From positions 1 to 64,000 of the forward strand of contig NZ_MLFS01000005.1 of assembly GCF_002095485.1 (NCBI RefSeq): a DNA stretch of 64,000 nt. The letters are read 5' to 3'. The stretch's first letter is position 1, and the number at the start of each line of letters is the position of its first letter. Below the pieces are notes generated by a model. The model searched no databases, was not told the origin of the DNA, and saw nothing but the letters and a program-made list of their open reading frames with translations. Shown piece after piece: positions 56,187-64,000 of this stretch. Position numbers and translations under genes: made by a program. The DNA is from Pantoea wallisii (GTDB lineage: Bacteria; Pseudomonadota; Gammaproteobacteria; Enterobacterales; Enterobacteriaceae).

Positions 56187-57239
56187 ATGGCAGTGAATCA
56201 AAGTCAGCTGGGGCAGATGTTTGAGCAGGTTTTGCGTTTGTCTAACGTCGATGCCACCCAGAGCGTCGCCATCCTGAAAAGTCACTATTCCGATGCACGA
56301 ACCGTGCAGGCGGCAACCGATGCTGCACTACGACTGGGCGCGAAGGTGTATAGCGTTGAGCTTCCGGCGTTTAACCATCCGACCGCGATGGGTAACGATA
56401 TGACCGCCTACTGCGGCGATACGGCACTGACCGGTAATATTGCCGCCCAGCGCGCGCTGGAAGCGGCCGACCTGATTGTCGATACCATGATGTTGCTGCA
56501 CTCACCGGAGCAGGAGCAGATCCTTAAAACCGGCACGCGCATCCTGCTGGCAGTTGAACCGCCGGAAGTATTGGCACGCATGTTGCCTTGTGAAGAGGAT
56601 AAGTCGCGCGTGCTGGCGGCAGCGGCGGTGCTGGAAAAAGCGCGCATGATGACGGTGACGTCGCAGGCGGGCAGCGATTTCCGTGCGCCGCTGGGTCAAT
56701 ATCCGACCGTGACCGAATACGGTTTTGCCGATGAGCCAGGACGCTGGGATCACTGGCCAAGCGGGTTTCTCTTCACCTGGCCGAACGAGGATCAGGCTGA
56801 AGGTGTGCTGGTGCTGGAAGTGGGCGACATCCTGTTGCCGTTTAAATCTTATGCCCGCGAACGCATTACGCTGGAGATTGAGAAAGGCTTTGTGACCCAA
56901 ATTCACGGTGGCTTTGAGGCGGAGTATCTGCGCGATTACATGCGCTACTTCAACGATCCGGAAGTGTATGGTATTTCGCACATCGGCTGGGGTTTACAGC
57001 CGCGCGCGCAGTGGACGGCTATGGGTCTGCACGACAAAAACGACGGCATGTGTATGGATGCCCGCGCCTTTTACGGCAACTTCCTGTTCTCCACCGGACC
57101 GAATACCGAAGTCGGCGGCAAGCGTAAAACGCCGTGCCACATGGATATCGCTCTGCGCCGTTGCGACATCAAAGTGGATGATTTGCTGGTGGTAGCAGAA
57201 GGCGAAGTGGTGGCCCCGGAAGCGTCACGCGCGCGTTAA
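56187..57239 (+). CDS. nicX: 2,5-Dihydroxypyridine 5,6-dioxygenase NicX
   Basis: From ATG 56187 (AGAGGAAA site) the product has 350 residues. His265 (YGISHIGWGLQP), His318 and Asp320 (TPCHMDIALRR) coincide with the reported Fe(II) ligands of Pseudomonas NicX. It cleaves the pyridine ring of 2,5-dihydroxypyridine to N-formylmaleamate. It heads the rightward nicX-nicR-nicA-nicB group. Confidence 0.94.
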   Translation: MAVNQSQLGQMFEQVLRLSNVDATQSVAILKSHYSDARTVQAATDAALRLGAKVYSVELPAFNHPTAMGNDMTAYCGDTALTGNIAAQRALEAADLIVDTMMLLHSPEQEQILKTGTRILLAVEPPEVLARMLPCEEDKSRVLAAAAVLEKARMMTVTSQAGSDFRAPLGQYPTVTEYGFADEPGRWDHWPSGFLFTWPNEDQAEGVLVLEVGDILLPFKSYARERITLEIEKGFVTQIHGGFEAEYLRDYMRYFNDPEVYGISHIGWGLQPRAQWTAMGLHDKNDGMCMDARAFYGNFLFSTGPNTEVGGKRKTPCHMDIALRRCDIKVDDLLVVAEGEVVAPEASRAR

Positions 57240-57318
57240 AAGTTACGCAGGGAACGGCTGTCAGCGCAGTGACAATGCATTACACTGCCTGGCAGTTTCC
57301 GGGAAAAAGGACCAGCGC

Positions 57319-57780
57319 ATGCCGCAACAGCAGGTTACGCCAGCAGATGAGAACTACGACTACACCGAGCAGGTTGGCCATCTGCTGCGCAAAGTGTATC
57401 AGCGCCATGTGGCGATCTTTCAGCAACACATGGGTGACGCACAGATTACCGCCGTGCAATTCATTACCCTTTGTGCGCTGCGCGATCACGGTGCGAGCGC
57501 CCAGAACGATCTGGTGCGCTATACCGCTGTCGATCAGGCCACCATTCGTGGCGTGGTGGAGCGCCTTAAGGCACGCGATTTAGTCAGTCTGGGGCCCGAT
57601 CCCACCGACAAACGCAAAGTGATCGTGATGCTGACAGAAGCAGGCCACAGCCTGATCAACAGTACCACTGACAACGCCATGCACATCACCGAGATGACTT
57701 ACGGGCAGCTGAATCCAGCCGAACGCGTTGCGCTGATTTATCTGCTGAAGAAAATGCTGGACGATACGAGCCAGCCATAG
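57319..57780 (+). CDS. nicR: MarR-family repressor NicR
   Basis: The 153-residue product is a MarR protein with a winged helix (ITAVQFITLCALRDHGASAQ, VDQATIRGVVERLKARDLVS) and the wing DPTDKRKVIVMLTEAG. In Pseudomonas NicR represses nicX and nicC operons and responds to 6-hydroxynicotinate; the same is expected here. It lies 79 bases after nicX with its own GGAAAAAGG site. Confidence 0.9.
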   Translation: MPQQQVTPADENYDYTEQVGHLLRKVYQRHVAIFQQHMGDAQITAVQFITLCALRDHGASAQNDLVRYTAVDQATIRGVVERLKARDLVSLGPDPTDKRKVIVMLTEAGHSLINSTTDNAMHITEMTYGQLNPAERVALIYLLKKMLDDTSQP

Positions 57781-57795
57781 TCCGGGGCGCATGAG

Positions 57796-57821
57796 CCGCC
57801 TCGGTAAGGCGGTTAACAATG
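57796..57821 (+). promoter_or_regulatory. Hairpin sequestering the nicA ribosome-binding site
   Basis: CCGCC (57796-57800) pairs with GGCGG (57808-57812), and the putative nicA Shine-Dalgarno AAGGCGG lies in the right arm, seven bases before ATG 57819. This could tune nicA translation or terminate weakly after nicR. Confidence 0.4.
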
Positions 57822-58352
57822 AAAATGCTGGCACCACACTCTGCCACACCGGTTTCACCTGCACATCTGCACGCTTACCCGCTTGAGGTTAACGGCAAAA
57901 CCCATCAGGTCACCAGCTATCGCGATACGTCGCTGCTGCTGGTGCTCCGTAATGAACTCCAGCTTAATGGCCCGAAATATGGCTGTGGCTTGGGTGAGTG
58001 CGGCGCCTGCACTGTGCTGATCGAAGGCGTTGCCGCGCGATCCTGCGTGATTCCGGCGTATGGCGTGCGCCAGCGCGCTATTACTACGCTGGAAGGTCTG
58101 GGCACACGCGATGCGTTACATCCGGTACAGCAGGCTTTTATCGAGGCGCAGGCAGCGCAGTGCGGATACTGCCTTAATGGCATGATCATGACCACCGCCG
58201 CGCTGCTACGCGCGCACCCCTGCCCTGACGATCAACAGATTCGCGCCGCACTGAGCGGTAATCTGTGCCGTTGCGGTACCCATCAGGAGATCCTCTGTGC
58301 GGTCAGACGCGCCATTACGCTCTGTCTGCAACAGACGGAGGCGGCGCCATGA
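57819..58352 (+). CDS. nicA: Nicotinate dehydrogenase small subunit NicA (2x[2Fe-2S])
   Basis: The 177-residue product is the iron-sulphur subunit of a xanthine-oxidase-family enzyme. The plant-type cluster is YGCGLGECGACTV with a further Cys, and the second is QCGYCLNGMIM plus GNLCRCGTH. It passes electrons from the molybdenum site of NicB to the cytochrome domain. It overlaps nicB by four bases (ATGA). The first ~20 residues are a short extension compared with Pseudomonas NicA. Confidence 0.93.
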   Translation: MKMLAPHSATPVSPAHLHAYPLEVNGKTHQVTSYRDTSLLLVLRNELQLNGPKYGCGLGECGACTVLIEGVAARSCVIPAYGVRQRAITTLEGLGTRDALHPVQQAFIEAQAAQCGYCLNGMIMTTAALLRAHPCPDDQQIRAALSGNLCRCGTHQEILCAVRRAITLCLQQTEAAP

Positions 58353-61300
58353 GCCGTGCTGCACTGCCCACCCGGCAACAGCTGATGACGGCTGACAATG
58401 TGCTGCTGGTTGTCGATGAGATACAGCCGCCGCCCGGTCTGGTGCCTAAAGGCCAGACGCCCAGGCTCAAAGCCAAAGAGCTGGCGCTGTTTGTGGCAAT
58501 AGATGAAACGGGCGAGGTGCTGGCATTTAATGGTCATGTCGATCTCGGCACCGGCGTTAAAACCGCGCTGACGCAAATCGTCGCCGAAGAGCTGAATCTG
58601 CGTATGGACCAGGTGCAGATGGTGCTGGGCGACACGCTGCGTACCCCTAATCAGGGCGCAACGATTGCCAGCGCCACGCTACAGATCTCTGCCATACCGC
58701 TGCGTAAAGCGGCAGCTACCGCGCGTCACTGGTTACAGCAGCAGGCCGCCGCGCACTGGCAGATAGCGACCGACACGCTCAAAATGAACGATGGCTGTGT
58801 GTGCCATCCTGACGGCGCACAGTTGCCGTTCAGTGCGCTGGTAAACGGTCAGCGCACGCAGCTCACGCTTGATCATGAAGTGGCACTGAAACCCGCCAGC
58901 GAATACCGGTTAGTGGGCACCAGCTCACCGCGTGTCGACATCCCCGCTAAAGCCACCGGTGAGCTAACCTGGGTTCACGATTTGCGCGTTCCCGATATGT
59001 TGCACGGCCGCGTTATCCGCCCGCCGTATGCCGGATATGATACCGGCAGCTTTGTCGGGACCTCGTTACTGAGCGTGGATGAGGACTCCATCGCGCATCT
59101 GGAAGGCATCGTTAAAGTGGTACAAATCGCCGATTTTGTCGGCGTGGTAGCGGAGCGCGAGGAGCAGGCGATTGCCGCCATGGAAGCCCTTCAGGTGCGC
59201 TGGAAACCGTGGGAACACAACCTGCCCGATCTGCGCGATATTGAGACAGCCATTCGTGATAACCCGCGATCGTCGCGCGTCGTACATGACACGGGCGACG
59301 TAGATGCAGCGCTGGAAAACCTCGCGCAGCGGTTCACCCGCAGCTACGTCTGGCCCTATCAGCTGCATGGCTCCATCGGGCCCTCCTGCGCAGTGGCCGA
59401 TTATCAGCCGCACGCCCTGCAGGTCTGGAGCGGTACGCAGAACCCGCATCTGCTGCGGGCCGATCTGGCCTGGCTGCTGACGTACCCCGAAGAGGCCATT
59501 AACGTTAACCGTATGGAGGCGGCCGGCTGCTATGGTCGCAACTGTGCGGATGATGTGGCAGCCGATGCCGCACTGCTCTCACGCGCCGTTGGCCGTCCGG
59601 TGCGTGTTCAGCTAACGCGCGCGCAGGAGCATGTCTGGGAGCCTAAAGGCACGGCGCAACTGATGGATGTGGATGGCGGGCTGGACGCGAATGGCCATCC
59701 ACAGGTGTACGATTTCACGACCTCTTATCCCTCAAACGGGGCGCCCACGTTAGCGCTGCTGCTCACCGGGCGCGTCGATCCCGTGGCACTGGCCTATGAG
59801 ATGGGCGATCGCACCTCGATCCCACCGTACGATTTCCCGCATATGCGCGTCACCATCGAGGATATGGCGCCGATCGTGCGCGCCTCCTGGATGCGCGGCG
59901 TTTCGGCGCTGCCCAATACCTTTGCTCATGAATCCTATATGGATGAGCTGGCGCATGCGGCGGGCGTCGATCCGGTCGACTACCGCCTGCGCTATATCCA
60001 GGATGAGCGGGCCGCCGAACTGATTCGATCTACGGCAGCGCGGGCCGACTGGACGCCGCGCAGCGAGATTCAGCAAACCCCTTGTGAGCCCGGCATTTTG
60101 CGCGGACGTGGATTTGCCTATGCGCGCTATATTCACAGTAAGTTCCCCGGCTTTGGCGCGGCCTGGGCGGCCTGGGTTGCGGATGTCGCGATTGATAAAC
60201 AGAGCGGGGAAATTGCCGTCACGCGGATTACCGTGGGCCATGATGCCGGCATGATGGTGAACCCTGAAGGGGTAAAGCATCAGATTCACGGCAACGTTAT
60301 CCAATCCACCAGCCGCGTACTGAAAGAGCAGGTGACGATTGAGAGCAACCTGATCGCCAGTCAGGAGTGGGGCAGCTACCCGATTCTGACGTTTCCGGAG
60401 GTCCCGGATATCGATGTGATGATGGTGCCGCGCCCTTCTGAACCACCGCTTGGAGCCGGGGAGTCCGCTGCGGTACCCAGCGCTGCTGCGATTGCTAACG
60501 CGGTGTTTGATGCCACCGGTATACGCTTCCGCGAACTGCCTATCACCTCGGACAAACTGCGCCAGGCCCTGAACGGTCCGGATCCCCAGCCGGAGCCGCA
60601 ACTGGCTGCGCCCGCGCCCTCCTCACGCCGCAGCAGTAAAAAGTGGCTGGCCGGCGGCGCAGTCGGCTTAATCGGCGCGGCGGTAGGCGTTGCTATCAAT
60701 GCCCTGCCGTGGCGTGCGCCCATTGCGCCCGTCACGCCGCCTGCCGCTGGCAGCTGGTCTGCGGAGATGCTGGAGCGGGGTCGCCAGGTCGCGGCGGCTG
60801 GCGACTGCGCGGTGTGTCACACCACTGAAGGCGGCGCGATCAATGCCGGTGGTCTGAAGATGGACACGCCGTTTGGCACGCTCTACACCACAAATATTAC
60901 GCCGGATAAAAAAACCGGCATCGGCAGCTGGTCGTTTAACGCGTTTGACCGCGCTATGCGCCAGGGCATCAGCCGCGATGGCCACCATCTCTATCCGGCA
61001 TTCCCTTACACCAGCTTCCGTCAGCTTAATGAAGGCGATATGCAGGCGCTCTATGCCTATCTGATGTCACAGCCGGCAGTGGCGCAGACGCAGCCGGAAA
61101 ACCAGATGCGCTTTCCCTTTAATCTGCGTTTCCTGATGGCGGGCTGGAATACCCTGTTTCTGGCAACCGGTGAATATCAGTCCGATCCAGGTAAAAGCGC
61201 GCAGTGGAACCGTGGCGCTTACCTGGTGAATGGCGCCGGGCACTGCGGGGCCTGTCACTCGCCACGTAACGCGCTGGGGGCGGAAAAAGGCGGGCCGCAA

Positions 61301-61921
61301 TTCCTGGCCGGAGGCTGGGTTGATGGCTGGGAAGCGCCCGCGCTGAATCAGCTGAGCAAATCTCCGCAGCCATGGAGCGCAGAAACGCTCTACAATTATC
61401 TGCGCACCGGCTATGACGACAAACATGGCGTTGCTGCCGGCCCGATGGCGCCGGTGGTCAGCCACCTCGCGACGCTGCCGGAAGCGGATGTGCGAGCGAT
61501 GGCGCACTATCTGGCGGATATCAACGGTCAATCCGCGGTAGAGGTCACGCCCGCGCCCGCTGTACAGCCACCGGCGGGGAGTAGTGCGGCGGGGGAACGT
61601 CTGTTTAAAGGCGCGTGTCAGGCGTGCCACAGCGCCAGCGAAGGTGGACCCACGCTGTTTGGTGTGAGTCCCTCAATGGCGAACAGTAGCAGCCTGACCA
61701 GCGCAACGCCGGATAACCTGTTACAGGTAGTGCTACACGGGATTGATAAACCTGCAACGGATGCGCTGGGCTATATGCCTGGCTTTTCCGCCAGCCTGTC
61801 GGATAAGCAGGTGGCCGATATCGCCGCCTGGCTGCGTCAGCGCTATGCACCCAATGAACCCGCGTGGAGAGATCTGACGCAAAAAGTTGCGCAGGTGCGC
61901 GCAAACCCAGGCAGTCACTGA
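58349..61921 (+). CDS. nicB: Nicotinate dehydrogenase large subunit NicB (Mo-cofactor plus three-haem cytochrome c)
   Basis: The 1190-residue fusion has a molybdopterin-binding domain of the xanthine dehydrogenase family (residues ~30-745; conserved catalytic Glu in LGAGESAAVPSAAA, ~705). A positively charged stretch (SSRRSSKK) follows, then a single membrane helix (~764-785; WLAGGAVGLIGAAVGVAINA). The C-terminal cytochrome part has three haem-c sites: CAVCH (~820), CGACH (~966) and CQACH (~1090). Length and order match Pseudomonas NicB. It hydroxylates nicotinate to 6-hydroxynicotinate, sending electrons through the haems to the respiratory chain. Confidence 0.95.
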   Translation: MSRAALPTRQQLMTADNVLLVVDEIQPPPGLVPKGQTPRLKAKELALFVAIDETGEVLAFNGHVDLGTGVKTALTQIVAEELNLRMDQVQMVLGDTLRTPNQGATIASATLQISAIPLRKAAATARHWLQQQAAAHWQIATDTLKMNDGCVCHPDGAQLPFSALVNGQRTQLTLDHEVALKPASEYRLVGTSSPRVDIPAKATGELTWVHDLRVPDMLHGRVIRPPYAGYDTGSFVGTSLLSVDEDSIAHLEGIVKVVQIADFVGVVAEREEQAIAAMEALQVRWKPWEHNLPDLRDIETAIRDNPRSSRVVHDTGDVDAALENLAQRFTRSYVWPYQLHGSIGPSCAVADYQPHALQVWSGTQNPHLLRADLAWLLTYPEEAINVNRMEAAGCYGRNCADDVAADAALLSRAVGRPVRVQLTRAQEHVWEPKGTAQLMDVDGGLDANGHPQVYDFTTSYPSNGAPTLALLLTGRVDPVALAYEMGDRTSIPPYDFPHMRVTIEDMAPIVRASWMRGVSALPNTFAHESYMDELAHAAGVDPVDYRLRYIQDERAAELIRSTAARADWTPRSEIQQTPCEPGILRGRGFAYARYIHSKFPGFGAAWAAWVADVAIDKQSGEIAVTRITVGHDAGMMVNPEGVKHQIHGNVIQSTSRVLKEQVTIESNLIASQEWGSYPILTFPEVPDIDVMMVPRPSEPPLGAGESAAVPSAAAIANAVFDATGIRFRELPITSDKLRQALNGPDPQPEPQLAAPAPSSRRSSKKWLAGGAVGLIGAAVGVAINALPWRAPIAPVTPPAAGSWSAEMLERGRQVAAAGDCAVCHTTEGGAINAGGLKMDTPFGTLYTTNITPDKKTGIGSWSFNAFDRAMRQGISRDGHHLYPAFPYTSFRQLNEGDMQALYAYLMSQPAVAQTQPENQMRFPFNLRFLMAGWNTLFLATGEYQSDPGKSAQWNRGAYLVNGAGHCGACHSPRNALGAEKGGPQFLAGGWVDGWEAPALNQLSKSPQPWSAETLYNYLRTGYDDKHGVAAGPMAPVVSHLATLPEADVRAMAHYLADINGQSAVEVTPAPAVQPPAGSSAAGERLFKGACQACHSASEGGPTLFGVSPSMANSSSLTSATPDNLLQVVLHGIDKPATDALGYMPGFSASLSDKQVADIAAWLRQRYAPNEPAWRDLTQKVAQVRANPGSH

Positions 61922-61935
61922 ATTGGAGGATCGCC

Positions 61936-62928
61936 ATGCACTCGCTTGATCAACAGGTGATCGAACAGGCGCTGAACTGGCTGCAACGCGGCAAAACAGT
62001 ATGGCTGTGCACGGTATTGCACAGCTGGGGATCGGCCCCGCGCGCGCCGGGCGCGATGCTGGTGGCGGATGGAGAAGGAAACTGGCAGGGATCGCTCTCC
62101 GGGGGCTGTATCGAAGAGGACTTTCTGATGAGGCTGCGTCAGGGCGCCTGGCAGCGCTGTAGCGAGCGCGTACGCTATGGCGGGGATGGCCTCACCTCAC
62201 CGGTACAACTGCCCTGTGGCGGCGTGCTGGACGTGCTGGTGGAGCGTTTTACAGCGCAGCCGGATGCGCTGGCCCTGTTCGGGGCGATGCAGAGCGCTTT
62301 ACAAGGCGGTCCGCTACTGGCGCGCTATGTCTCTCCCGGCATCAGCCATGAGTGGCAGCATGTCCCTGCGTTGCCGGTACTTCGTTATGACGATGACAGC
62401 GTAGTTGTGCCGGTTGGCGCAGTGCATACCGTGATCATTGCCGGCTACTCATCTGTCGCAGCGGATAGCATCCGCTTTGCCCTGATGCTCGGGTTCAACG
62501 TCGTGGTCTGTGAGCATCGCGAAGCAGAATTTGCCCAGCTTTGCCGTAGCGTAACGGCCAGTGATAATTTGTTATGTGTTCAGCTGCATCCGGCGCGTTA
62601 TCTGGCGCAGCACGGAGCATCCGCTGCAACGGCAATTCTCTGTCTGACCCACGATCCCCGCGTTGACGATCTCACCCTGATGGAAGCCGTACATACCGAG
62701 GCGTTCTATATTGGCGCGATGGGTTCCGTAAAGAACAGCCAGCGCAGGTTGCAGCGCCTGGCGGCTATTGAAGAGCTCTCTGCGCAGGATCTGGCGCGTA
62801 TTCATGCGCCGGTGGGATTGCCGATTGGCAGTAAGACACCGGCGGAGATCGCGCTGGCAACGCTGGCCGATATCGTGCGTGTCAAAAATGGCGTGGCGCA
62901 GATGCAGGAAGATCGGCATCACGCGTGA
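61936..62928 (+). CDS. XdhC-family molybdenum cofactor maturation protein
   Basis: From ATG 61936 (GGAGG site) the product has 330 residues: an N-terminal XdhC domain (SWGSAPRAPGAMLVADGEG, LSGGCIEEDFL) and a C-terminal Rossmann domain (HTVIIAGYSSVAADSIRFAL, FYIGAMGSVKNSQRR). XdhC proteins bind and sulphurate the cofactor before insertion into xanthine-oxidase-family enzymes. Placed 14 bases after nicB, it probably matures NicB. Its 3' end overlaps the convergent MocA-like gene by 47 bases. Confidence 0.88.
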   Translation: MHSLDQQVIEQALNWLQRGKTVWLCTVLHSWGSAPRAPGAMLVADGEGNWQGSLSGGCIEEDFLMRLRQGAWQRCSERVRYGGDGLTSPVQLPCGGVLDVLVERFTAQPDALALFGAMQSALQGGPLLARYVSPGISHEWQHVPALPVLRYDDDSVVVPVGAVHTVIIAGYSSVAADSIRFALMLGFNVVVCEHREAEFAQLCRSVTASDNLLCVQLHPARYLAQHGASAATAILCLTHDPRVDDLTLMEAVHTEAFYIGAMGSVKNSQRRLQRLAAIEELSAQDLARIHAPVGLPIGSKTPAEIALATLADIVRVKNGVAQMQEDRHHA

Positions 62929-63469
62929 CGCCCGCATGCCCCTCCAGCAGGGTAAGCTGCGCGGTATTCAGAAGCGTTCGCGCGCCCGTATCGCCCTGCA
63001 GCATGCTCAGCGTGGCGTACCAGCTGGCAGCAAAGCCGACCGGATGTCCTGGCTGTTGCTGCCAGGTTAGCCTGACTTGACTGGCACCCTGCTGCAGCGC
63101 CCTGGCAACGCGCAGATGATCTTCTGCTGTCACCCAAGCCATATCACCCGGCTGAATCAGCCAGCCGCGCCAGTGTGGCGTTTCACGCACGGCAGCGGCA
63201 ATGCTTTCACCGCTGCCGGCGCTCTCAAGGCAAATTATCCGGATGCCGGCCTGCTGCGCCAGCTGATGTATTGCATGATAGCCCGGGCGGGTTACCAGAA
63301 TCAGCGGTAATCCGCTGCGCTTTGCCTGATCGATCGTGAATTTCAGTAGCGGCTGTGCCACACCGAACGCATCCGGATAAGGTGCCAGCAGCTTATTGCC
63401 CTGCCCGCCCGCCTGCTGAAAACGCGTACCCAAACCTGCGGCAAGGATGATAATACCTGGAGAGTGCAT
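62882..63469 (-). CDS. Molybdenum cofactor nucleotidyltransferase, MocA/MobA-like
   Basis: From ATG 63469 the product has 195 residues with the NTP-transferase signature IIILAAGLGTRFQQAGGQGN, Lys in NKLLAPY and PGDMAWV with the metal-binding Asp. MocA-type enzymes attach CMP to molybdopterin to make the cytosine dinucleotide cofactor used by this hydroxylase family. Its location next to nicB and the XdhC-like gene fits a dedicated cofactor supply. It is convergent with the XdhC-like gene. Confidence 0.85.
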   Translation of the reverse strand: MHSPGIIILAAGLGTRFQQAGGQGNKLLAPYPDAFGVAQPLLKFTIDQAKRSGLPLILVTRPGYHAIHQLAQQAGIRIICLESAGSGESIAAAVRETPHWRGWLIQPGDMAWVTAEDHLRVARALQQGASQVRLTWQQQPGHPVGFAASWYATLSMLQGDTGARTLLNTAQLTLLEGHAGVTRDADLPASAPRHF

Positions 63470-63522
63470 GTGAGGATCGCTGAAAGGAGTAGAGGCGCAC
63501 ATTATTGCGCGCCCCGGATGCG

Positions 63523-64000
63523 TTAGCGACGGTTTTTCCACACCGTCTGGATGTTACAGAACTCATGCACACCAAAGCTGGAGAGTTCACGGCCATAGCC
63601 GCTCTTTTTCACGCCGCCAATCGCAACGCGAGGATCAGATGCGCCGTTGCCATTGATGAATACCGCACCGGTCTCCAGTCGCTCTGCCAGATCCTGTGCC
63701 AACGCTTCGTTACCGCTCCAGACCGTCGCGCTCAGGCCGAACTCACTGTCATTTGCCAGCGCCAGGGCATGTTCAGCATCACGAGCCACCGTGATTGCCG
63801 CTACCGGGCCGAAGATCTCCTGTTGGAAGGCGGTCATATCAGGTGTGACGTCTGCCAGAATAGTTGGCGCATAGTAGTTACCCACGCCCTCAATTTTGTG
63901 GCCGCCCAGTACCAGGCGAGCCCCTTCTGCCAAGGTCTGCTGTACCTGACGATCCAGCTCATCGCGCAGATCGTATCGGGCCATCGGACCGATATAGGTC
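63523..64000 (-). CDS. NAD(P)-dependent succinate-semialdehyde dehydrogenase, Sad/YneI-like (partial)
   Basis: Only the C-terminal ~158 residues are inside the window; the 5' part lies past 64000. It is an aldehyde dehydrogenase C-terminus with the NAD-domain Glu in EIFGPVAAIT and the family motif GGVKKSGYGRELSSFGVHEF. It closely matches E. coli Sad. It would oxidise succinate semialdehyde to succinate. It is not an obvious step of nicotinate breakdown, which ends in fumarate, so its presence here may be coincidental. Confidence 0.85.
   Translation of the reverse strand, partial: TYIGPMARYDLRDELDRQVQQTLAEGARLVLGGHKIEGVGNYYAPTILADVTPDMTAFQQEIFGPVAAITVARDAEHALALANDSEFGLSATVWSGNEALAQDLAERLETGAVFINGNGASDPRVAIGGVKKSGYGRELSSFGVHEFCNIQTVWKNRR

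Overview
The window looks like a chromosomal, largely accessory region of a gammaproteobacterium of the order Enterobacterales, probably Erwiniaceae (Pantoea/Erwinia-like). This is inferred from proteins that closely resemble E. coli or Salmonella YcaP, YegTUVW, Sad, CigR and CspA. No tRNA, rRNA, CRISPR array, integrase or insertion sequence was seen. Nearly every gene is metabolic, transport or regulatory.

Layout. 1-9.2 kb: a large Ser/Thr-kinase/ATPase signalling protein (cut by the window edge), a single-domain receiver, two XapX membrane proteins and a cysteine hydrolase read leftward. They are divergent from an amidohydrolase, a DoxX protein, an MFS exporter with a C-terminal extra domain and a serine hydrolase. 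Three 16-bp-spaced repeats lie in the divergent promoter region. 9.2-17.3 kb: small stress or housekeeping genes (pirin, GNAT, LysR, AhpD-like, VOC, YhcN-type, glutathione peroxidase, NUDIX, cupin, Mn catalase) and a fasciclin/ECF sigma/anti-sigma operon. 17.5-23.7 kb: a beta-glucoside PTS operon (EIIB, EIIC, GH1, EIIA, porin) with a divergent LacI regulator and a LacI-type operator. 24.5-30.8 kb: an AdeRS-like two-component system divergent from an AdeAB-like RND pump. 31-38 kb: CspA, YcaP, CigR-like, a FecBCD-type ABC importer, an AI-2E family membrane protein and a YmgB-like protein. 38-44.4 kb: an inositol/sugar operon (MFS, IolG-type dehydrogenase, Hyi-type isomerase, sugar-binding protein) divergent from a sigma54 activator, with a canonically spaced -24/-12 promoter. 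44.4-46.5 kb: mesX-mesD, a folate-independent methionine synthase pair. 46.8-50.8 kb: yegW and yegVUT. 51-62 kb: a nicotinate degradation cluster (nicC-D-E-F-T leftward, nicX-R-A-B rightward) followed by molybdenum-cofactor maturation genes (xdhC-like, mocA-like) and a partial succinate-semialdehyde dehydrogenase.

Ten genes are interrupted by apparent single-base indels, mostly in short homopolymers. In each case restoring one base (or removing one in the MFS gene at 41.3 kb) gives a full-length family protein with a length divisible by three. This looks more like consensus sequencing error than gene decay, but the sequence alone cannot settle it.

How the genes work together. The nic genes encode the aerobic route from nicotinate to 6-hydroxynicotinate (NicAB), 2,5-dihydroxypyridine (NicC), N-formylmaleamate (NicX), maleamate (NicD), maleate (NicF) and fumarate (NicE), with NicT for uptake and NicR for control. 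The IolG-type operon appears to import and oxidise a polyol under a dedicated sigma54 activator. The PTS operon imports and hydrolyses phospho-beta-glucosides. These modules together suggest a nutritionally versatile, plant- or soil-associated bacterium (inference).
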